Of a stretch of 33,805 bases of DNA, positions 28,318 to 33,805 are shown in pieces. The stretch is from positions 1 through 33,805 of the forward strand of contig CANBCW010000022.1 of NCBI GenBank assembly GCA_947367115.1. Reading direction: 5' to 3'. Within the stretch, counting starts at the first letter, position 1, and each line of letters begins with the position of its first letter. Under the pieces are notes generated by a model. That model searched no databases and was not told the DNA's origin. It saw only the letters and a list, made by a program, of their open reading frames with translations. Origin of the DNA: an uncultured Clostridia bacterium (GTDB lineage: Bacteria > Bacillota > Clostridia > Oscillospirales > Oscillospiraceae). The position numbers and the translations under genes were made by a program.

Positions 28318-29199
28318 TTAACCCTTGACAGAGCCGGACATGGCTTCCTGATAGAACTTCTGCGTGATGATGAACAGGATGGAGATGGGGATCGCCACCA
28401 GAACAGCACCGGCGCAGAAACGAGTGAACCAGTTGCCGATACGCTCCAGAGTCAGCATGGTATACAGGCCGATGGAGACGGTGTAGAACTGCTGATTGGT
28501 ACGGCAGATCAGCTTAGCGAAGATGAAGTCACACCAGGGACCCATGAACGCGGTGATGATCTGGTAAACCAGCATGGGCTTACACAGAGGCAGCGTGATT
28601 CTGGTGAAGGTCTGCCACTTGGTCGCACCGTCCAGATAAGCAGCCTCGTCCAGAGCCTTGGGAATGGTATCCATATAGCCCTTCATGACATAGAAGCCGG
28701 TACCGGCACCGGAGGAGAAGCAGATGATCAGAGCCAGGGGGATCATGTTGCCCTCGGTCAGCCCCAGCGCTTTCAGCAGGAAGTAGGTAGCGGTCATGGA
28801 CATGAAGCCAGGGAACAGGGTGATGACCATGGCCATATTCATATAGGGCTTACGCATCTTCCACTTCAGACGGCTCATGCAGTAGGAAACCGCCAGCACA
28901 AAGAACGTGCTGATAACACAGGAGCAAATGGAGATAATCAGCGTGTTCAGGAACATGCGGGGGAAGCTCAGAACAGCCGTGTCGGTAAACAGCTTGATGT
29001 AGTTATTGATGGTGTACTGAGCGGGGAAAAAGAGGGAGTAGTCGTTACTGTGGTTGAGGCCGCCGCGCAGACTCTGCGCAATCAGATACACAAAGGGCAG
29101 GACCCACACAACCGCCACGATTGCCAGGAAGATATGGACAATAATGTCCACAGTAATTCTCTTGGCCTTAACAGAGCTGGAAAGTTTATTCTTAGCCAT
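28318..29199 (-). CDS. malG: Maltose-type ABC transporter permease (MalG-like)
   Basis: EAAYLDGATKWQTFTRITLPLCKP (EAA loop); six-helix permease in a mal-type operon. Confidence 0.85.
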   Translation of the reverse strand: MAKNKLSSSVKAKRITVDIIVHIFLAIVAVVWVLPFVYLIAQSLRGGLNHSNDYSLFFPAQYTINNYIKLFTDTAVLSFPRMFLNTLIISICSCVISTFFVLAVSYCMSRLKWKMRKPYMNMAMVITLFPGFMSMTATYFLLKALGLTEGNMIPLALIICFSSGAGTGFYVMKGYMDTIPKALDEAAYLDGATKWQTFTRITLPLCKPMLVYQIITAFMGPWCDFIFAKLICRTNQQFYTVSIGLYTMLTLERIGNWFTRFCAGAVLVAIPISILFIITQKFYQEAMSGSVKG

Positions 29200-30611
29200 T
29201 ATTTAAAGCCCTCCTCGTCTTTGTAAGAGCCGGAGCTGCGGTAGGTCACCAGAGAAACGATTGCCAGGACGATGAAGGTGAAGATACCGATGACCGCTGC
29301 CAAGTTATATTGCTGTCTCTCTACACTCAGACGGTACAGCCAGGTAACCAGCAGGTCGGTCTTACCAGCGGAGCCTTCCAGTGTGAACGGGCCACCGCCG
29401 GTCAGCAGGAAGATAACGTTAAAGTTATTGATATTGCCAGTGAAGGAGGTGATGATGTAAGGCGTCATGACGAAGATCATGTAGGGCAGCGTGATGTTCA
29501 GGAACTGCTGCACCACATTGGCGCCATCGATTCTCGCCGCCTCATACAGATCGGCAGGGATATTCTTCAGGATACCGGTAACCTGCATGACAGTATAGGG
29601 AATACCGACCCACAGGTTCGCAACGATAACGAAAATTCTCGCATTGGTTGCAATGGACAGGAAGCGAATCTTCTCGCCGCCCATACTCTGCAGCATCGTG
29701 TTCAGGATGCCGTTATCGTCAAACATCTTGTTAATGATCAACAGAGAAATGAACTGAGGAACCGCGATGGTGAAGGACAGCATGGTACGCCAGAAGCCCT
29801 TGATCCGGGTGGTGGGCCGGTTGATGATCATGGCCATGAAGGTACCCAGGAAGAAGTTCAGGAACGTAGCGAAGAATGCCCACACCAGAGTCCAGCCCAG
29901 AACGGACCAGAACTGCTTGGCAATGACATTGCCAGACTGGAAGAGCTGAGCGAAGGTTTCGAGGCCGACCCAGTCGAACAGGTTCAGCTTATCGCCCACC
30001 TCAGAATAGTTTGTAAACGCCATGCAGATCATGTAGACCAGAGGAATAATGGTGAACACGACCAGCGCAACAAAAGGCGGAGTCATCAGAAGCTTATGGA
30101 TGTTCTCATCGAACAGCGCCTTAACGTCCTCAACAAAGGTATAGACCTTCTTGCCGGACTTCTTGTTGGACAGCGCCTGATAGCCGCTGCGGACAGAGGC
30201 GCGCCAAATCACCAGGAATGCCAGGATAATAAAGGCGAACACCACACCATACAGCAGGATCAGCTGAGAGCGGTCGCCAAAGACAGTCACATAGACCATC
30301 TCATTTTCATCAAAGACCGTAGCATCTGCACGATCACCCAGAGAGGGAAGCATCTGAATCCAGCCGATGCCGCTATGGGCAACACCGGAAATATCAGGGA
30401 TCATCGGAATCGCCAGCAGGCAGATCACACCGACTTCGATGGCCAGGAACAGCAGACCCTTGATAAACTGGCCCGCCACGATATTGCCAAGACCCATGAC
30501 CAGGCAGGAAAGCCAGACAACAGGGCCGCCGTTTTTCAGAGCGCTCAGCAGAGAGGTGGGATTCTTTTCTCTCTTCCGGGCGGCATCTGCTTTTGTCAAT
30601 TGATTAGACAC
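29199..30611 (-). CDS. malF: Maltose-type ABC transporter permease (MalF-like)
   Basis: YEAARIDGANVVQQFLNITLPYMIFVMTPYIITSFTGNINNFNVIFLLTGGGPF; GTG start 30611 with RBS GGGAG preferred over 30638. Confidence 0.85.
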   Translation of the reverse strand: MSNQLTKADAARKREKNPTSLLSALKNGGPVVWLSCLVMGLGNIVAGQFIKGLLFLAIEVGVICLLAIPMIPDISGVAHSGIGWIQMLPSLGDRADATVFDENEMVYVTVFGDRSQLILLYGVVFAFIILAFLVIWRASVRSGYQALSNKKSGKKVYTFVEDVKALFDENIHKLLMTPPFVALVVFTIIPLVYMICMAFTNYSEVGDKLNLFDWVGLETFAQLFQSGNVIAKQFWSVLGWTLVWAFFATFLNFFLGTFMAMIINRPTTRIKGFWRTMLSFTIAVPQFISLLIINKMFDDNGILNTMLQSMGGEKIRFLSIATNARIFVIVANLWVGIPYTVMQVTGILKNIPADLYEAARIDGANVVQQFLNITLPYMIFVMTPYIITSFTGNINNFNVIFLLTGGGPFTLEGSAGKTDLLVTWLYRLSVERQQYNLAAVIGIFTFIVLAIVSLVTYRSSGSYKDEEGFK

Positions 30612-30648
30612 GTAAACGTCTCCCTTCTTACTTATCACTATCTAAAAA

Positions 30649-30680
30649 TGGCGGCGGCCAGAGTTATCCAGCCGCCGCCA
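30649..30680 (-). promoter_or_regulatory. GC-rich intercistronic hairpin between malE-like and malF-like genes
   Basis: tggcggcggc-(12 nt)-gccgccgcca; no U-tract on the minus strand. Confidence 0.7.
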
Positions 30681-30716
30681 GGTGCTCTTAGTTAAGCGGG
30701 ATGAAATTCTTTAAGA

Positions 30717-31994
30717 TTACAGGGCGTCAGCGTTCATCTGCTCCATCATCTGGTCGACAGCCTGAGTGTAGTTATCCAGGTTGTAGTCGCCATTGAAGAT
30801 GTTGGCAGCGAAGACCTTAACGGGATCCCAGTACTTGCCCATCTCAGGCAGAGCGGACTGAACAACAGCGTTGTTCTGCATCGTGGCGATCTCAGCAACA
30901 GCCAGAGGATCAGCCTTGATGGTCTCGTTGTTGGCCAGGTTCTTGTGAGCGGGGATCACGCTACGCATGTTGTAACGCTCCAGCTGAGCTTCCTCGGAAG
31001 CCAGGAAAGCAGCGAACTCGGTGCAAGCCTTCTGCTTGCCGGAAACGGAACCGGAGTTGGGGTTAACGCCAACACACTTGGTGCCGCCCAGAGCGGTCAT
31101 CTTGTAGGTCTCACCCTCGAAGGTGAAGGTGGGCAGGGGAGCGATACCCAGGTTGTCACCCAGAGCAGCCTTCAGGCCGGTCTCGCCGCCGTAGGACCAG
31201 GAACCGGAGAAGATGGCGTCAGCAGTGCCGTCGCTCAGCTTACCAGCGTCCATGCCGCCGAAGATAGCCTTACCGGAGTTGACCAGGCCAGCCAGCTCGA
31301 TCATGTAACGAGCAGCCTTGTAGCCCTTCTCGCCGCCGAAGTCGATGCCGGCATCAGCGTCGTTACCAGCAGCGCCGAACACGGAGCCGCCGCAGCCCAG
31401 GAAAGCCCAGCCAGCGTTCCAGCCGTCGTTCATGGGCAGAACGACCATACCCTTCTCCAGCATGGTGTTCAGGGACTTGACATCTTCCTCAGTGTAGACA
31501 GTCTTGTCGTAGTAGGTGAACCAAACGTTGTTGGTCACAGGGAAACCATAGATGCCGCCATCGGTGTGGGTGACGGTGTTGATGCTGAACTCGGTGTTGT
31601 CGTTCTTAACCTGCTCCAGGAAAGAGCCACCCAGCCGGGACAGACCACCAGCGGTGATCAGCTCGCCCATCTGGTCGTTAGCGAACATGTAAACGTCAGC
31701 GGAGTCGGTGACATCGGTGACGACGTTAGTCTTAGCGTCGCCCTCGGAGCAGGACTCGTTGACCCACTGGATCTTGTACTCGCGATGGGCAGCCTCGAAA
31801 GCCTTCTCCATCTTGTCGAGCCAGTTGTTGTCGGCAGCCTGGTCCTCAGCGGGAGTCCAGACTCTAATCGTGAACTCCTTAACGGTGTTGTCGCCGCTAG
31901 GAGCAGTGGTGGTACCGGGAGTCTGGGTAGATGCGCAAGCAGCCATGCTCAGAACCATCAGAACAGCCAGCACCAGTGCAAGAATCTTCTTCAT
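30717..31994 (-). CDS. malE: Maltose/maltodextrin-type substrate-binding lipoprotein
   Basis: MKKILALVLAVLMVLSMAACAST (lipobox); YGFPVTNNVWFTYYDKTVYTEEDVKSLNTML, IFSGSWSYGGETGLKAALGDNLGIAPLPTF. Confidence 0.88.
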   Translation of the reverse strand: MKKILALVLAVLMVLSMAACASTQTPGTTTAPSGDNTVKEFTIRVWTPAEDQAADNNWLDKMEKAFEAAHREYKIQWVNESCSEGDAKTNVVTDVTDSADVYMFANDQMGELITAGGLSRLGGSFLEQVKNDNTEFSINTVTHTDGGIYGFPVTNNVWFTYYDKTVYTEEDVKSLNTMLEKGMVVLPMNDGWNAGWAFLGCGGSVFGAAGNDADAGIDFGGEKGYKAARYMIELAGLVNSGKAIFGGMDAGKLSDGTADAIFSGSWSYGGETGLKAALGDNLGIAPLPTFTFEGETYKMTALGGTKCVGVNPNSGSVSGKQKACTEFAAFLASEEAQLERYNMRSVIPAHKNLANNETIKADPLAVAEIATMQNNAVVQSALPEMGKYWDPVKVFAANIFNGDYNLDNYTQAVDQMMEQMNADAL

Positions 31995-32105
31995 TGCGAT
32001 TTTCCTTCCTTTTTAAGTATTTTTTATTTTAACTGCGCTTACGCAGTCAAAACCGTTTTCAGAACGCTCAGGGCGTAATGAACCCACAGCATTTCAGTGT
32101 TTTTG

Positions 32106-32134
32106 ATTGTATCACACAGGGTTTCATCTGTCAA
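32106..32134 (-). promoter_or_regulatory. Sigma-A promoter for the malE-malF-malG-amylase operon
   Basis: Minus strand TTGACA, 17-nt spacer, TACAAT; leader palindrome actgcg-ctta-cgcagt at 32032-32047. Confidence 0.65.
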
Positions 32135-32375
32135 TCACCGTTTGTGCATAATCAGCAATATGGACAATTGGCAATTTGCACCTTTGTGCAGTTTTACAAT
32201 CGCTTCCGGACGTTTTCTCCGCAGTTCCTCCCCCGCCGCGAAGCGTCCCCCGCGGCGCTCCTGGTCGTGCGCAGGGGGCTTCCCTCAAAAAACGCGCTGC
32301 ACCTTTTCGGGTCTGCGGAATAACATGGAATGTACGGCGAAGGCCGTAACAAAATCTTTCTTGGAGGTAACGATT

Positions 32376-32510
32376 ATGTGTGGTAATTCTTGGGGCGGTA
32401 ACGGTTGCTGGTGGATCATCATCCTGATCCTGCTGTTCTGCTGCTGCGGCAATGGCAACAACCTGGGCTGCGGCTGCGAAAATAACAACAATAACTGCGG
32501 CTGCTGCTAA
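32376..32510 (+). CDS. 44-aa Cys/Asn/Gly-rich membrane micropeptide
   Basis: RBS TTGGAGGT; MCGNSWGGNGCWWIIILILLFCCCGNGNNLGCGCENNNNNCGCC*; followed directly by a terminator. Confidence 0.75.
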   Translation: MCGNSWGGNGCWWIIILILLFCCCGNGNNLGCGCENNNNNCGCC

Positions 32511-32518
32511 AGCGCACA

Positions 32519-32548
32519 TGGGTGCCCCTCATGGGGCACCCAATTTTT
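32519..32548 (+). terminator. Intrinsic terminator
   Basis: tgggtgcccc-tcat-ggggcaccca then atttttat. Confidence 0.9.
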
Positions 32549-32606
32549 ATGCCCGGAATAATTCCCCTGCTCTGGGGCATTCTACTGCCAAAGAGGTGAC
32601 ACGAAC

Positions 32607-33284
32607 TTGATCTTATACTATTTTCGGACGGCGATTCTGTATCTTATCCTCATTGCCAGTGTGCGGATCATGGGCAAACGGCAGGTAGGACAAATGGAAC
32701 CGTCGGAATTTGTGGTGACCATGCTGGTGGCAAATTTGGCTTCCATCCCCATGCAGGACGAAGGCATCCCCCTGTTTTCCGGACTGGTGCCCATTCTGAC
32801 CGTGCTGGGTGCGGAGCTGGTATTGTCCACCCTTTCCATGGGTTCCATTCGGCTGCGCAAGCTCCTGTGCGGGAAACCGGTCATTCTGATTGAAAACGGT
32901 CATATCCTGCAGGAAAATCTGCGGCGCACCCGAATCACGGCCGATGAACTCACCGGCCACCTGCGTTTAAAGGAGGTACTGGACTTAAAAACCGTCCAAT
33001 ACGCTATTCTGGAGACCAACGGCGACCTGTCCGTCTTCCTCTACCCCGCCGATCAGCCCGCCTCCGCAAAGGCCGCGGGCATTCAGGCCGGAAAGCAGTC
33101 TCTGCCGGTGACCGTCATCGACGACGGACGCTTGCTGCGCGAAAACCTCCCTCTGGTAAAAAAGGACGAGGCCTGGGTGGACAAGGTGCTGCGCAGCCAT
33201 AACGCCACCCGGAATGAAACATTCCTGCTGACAGTGGACGGTATGGACAAGATACTGTGGCTTCCGAAGGAGGGGCGGAAATGA
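32607..33284 (+). CDS. DUF421 (YetF-like) membrane protein
   Basis: TTG start; RTAILYLILIASVRIMGKRQVGQMEPSEFVVTMLVANLASIPMQDEGIPLFSGLVPI...GKPVILIENGHILQENLRRTRIT. Confidence 0.9.
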   Translation: MILYYFRTAILYLILIASVRIMGKRQVGQMEPSEFVVTMLVANLASIPMQDEGIPLFSGLVPILTVLGAELVLSTLSMGSIRLRKLLCGKPVILIENGHILQENLRRTRITADELTGHLRLKEVLDLKTVQYAILETNGDLSVFLYPADQPASAKAAGIQAGKQSLPVTVIDDGRLLRENLPLVKKDEAWVDKVLRSHNATRNETFLLTVDGMDKILWLPKEGRK

Positions 33285-33661
33285 AACGGTTTTGGATCGG
33301 AGCGGCACTTCTGCTGGGTCTGCTGGCCGCAGGCATTTGGTCCATGACCGCCATGGATTCCGTCCACAGCGCCATCTCGGATGATCTGCGCGCATCTGCT
33401 CAGGCAGCGCAGTCTGAGCACTGGGATCAGGCAGACACGCTGGCTGCATCCGCCGCTTCACATTGGAAAGAATCCTGGCGCTTCAGTGCCGCCATGGCGG
33501 ATCACACTTCTCTGGATGAGATCGAAGCGCTCTTTGCGCAGGCAGAGGTGTACCGTCAAAACCGGGAGCGCATCGCTTATTCCGCCACCTGTGCCCAGCT
33601 TTCCAAGCTCATAGAGGCATTGGAAGAAGGCCATAGCCTGAGCTGGTGGAATCTGCTTTGA
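33281..33661 (+). CDS. DUF4363-like small membrane-anchored protein
   Basis: ATGA overlap with the DUF421 gene; N-terminal TM then helical region with HWKESWRFSAAMADHTSLDEIE. Confidence 0.65.
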   Translation: MKRFWIGAALLLGLLAAGIWSMTAMDSVHSAISDDLRASAQAAQSEHWDQADTLAASAASHWKESWRFSAAMADHTSLDEIEALFAQAEVYRQNRERIAYSATCAQLSKLIEALEEGHSLSWWNLL

Positions 33662-33699
33662 TATTGGCACGGTAAATTGTTGTTTGCGATAGTAAATAT

Positions 33700-33776
33700 G
33701 TCGCCCCGATGGGGCGACAGCGCCCTGCGGGCGCAATACCTTCCCCCGAGGGGAAGGTGGCCCGGCGAATGCCGGG
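33700..33776. repeat. Stack of four short palindromes; probable dispersed palindromic repeat element, edge truncated by the window
   Basis: gtcgcccc-gat-ggggcgac; gcgccc-tgc-gggcgc; ccttcccc-cga-ggggaagg; cccggc-gaat-gccggg. Confidence 0.7.
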
Positions 33777-33805
33777 TCGGAAGAGGAATGGCGACATCCT
33801 ACGAG

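Noticed and set aside
32124-32519. 131-aa minus-strand ORF antisense to the Cys-rich micropeptide
   Set aside because: Low-complexity Ala/Val/Gln shadow frame without RBS; the plus-strand micropeptide has RBS and terminator.

Overview
This 33.8 kb window looks like a gut-type Clostridia (Oscillospiraceae-like) chromosome; that placement is inferred from gene style and was not tested. Most genes lie on the minus strand. About 20-33.7 kb is conventional: an orphan oligopeptide-type solute-binding lipoprotein, pgeF-like, secA, a TraX-family gene, an alpha-amylase lipoprotein with a maltose-type ABC transporter, a Cys-rich micropeptide, DUF421- and DUF4363-like genes, and a stack of short palindromes at the right edge. 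About 1-19.3 kb is accessory-like and holds the best candidate for an undescribed system. It is a radical-SAM/PqqD/short-peptide locus with very large secreted proteins: a SPASM-type radical SAM gene, then a PqqD-like carrier, a ~2,100-aa RICIN/fibro-slime-like NPKTG-anchored surface protein, a 90-aa Cys-containing RiPP-precursor-like peptide translationally coupled to it by an ATGA overlap, and a shortened, frame-shifted second radical SAM gene. A second, 38-aa peptide with a similar N-terminus is encoded at 19102-19218 on the opposite strand. It sits behind a consensus sigma-A promoter and four perfect 22-bp tandem repeats. The PqqD operon leader contains two mutually exclusive hairpins (terminator/antiterminator-like). 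A ribbon-helix-helix plus 82-aa divergent gene pair is bracketed by 31/32-identical direct repeats. Three genes in the left 12.4 kb carry apparent frame disruptions; none were seen to the right. All calls come from reading the sequence and the supplied translations; no database search was run.
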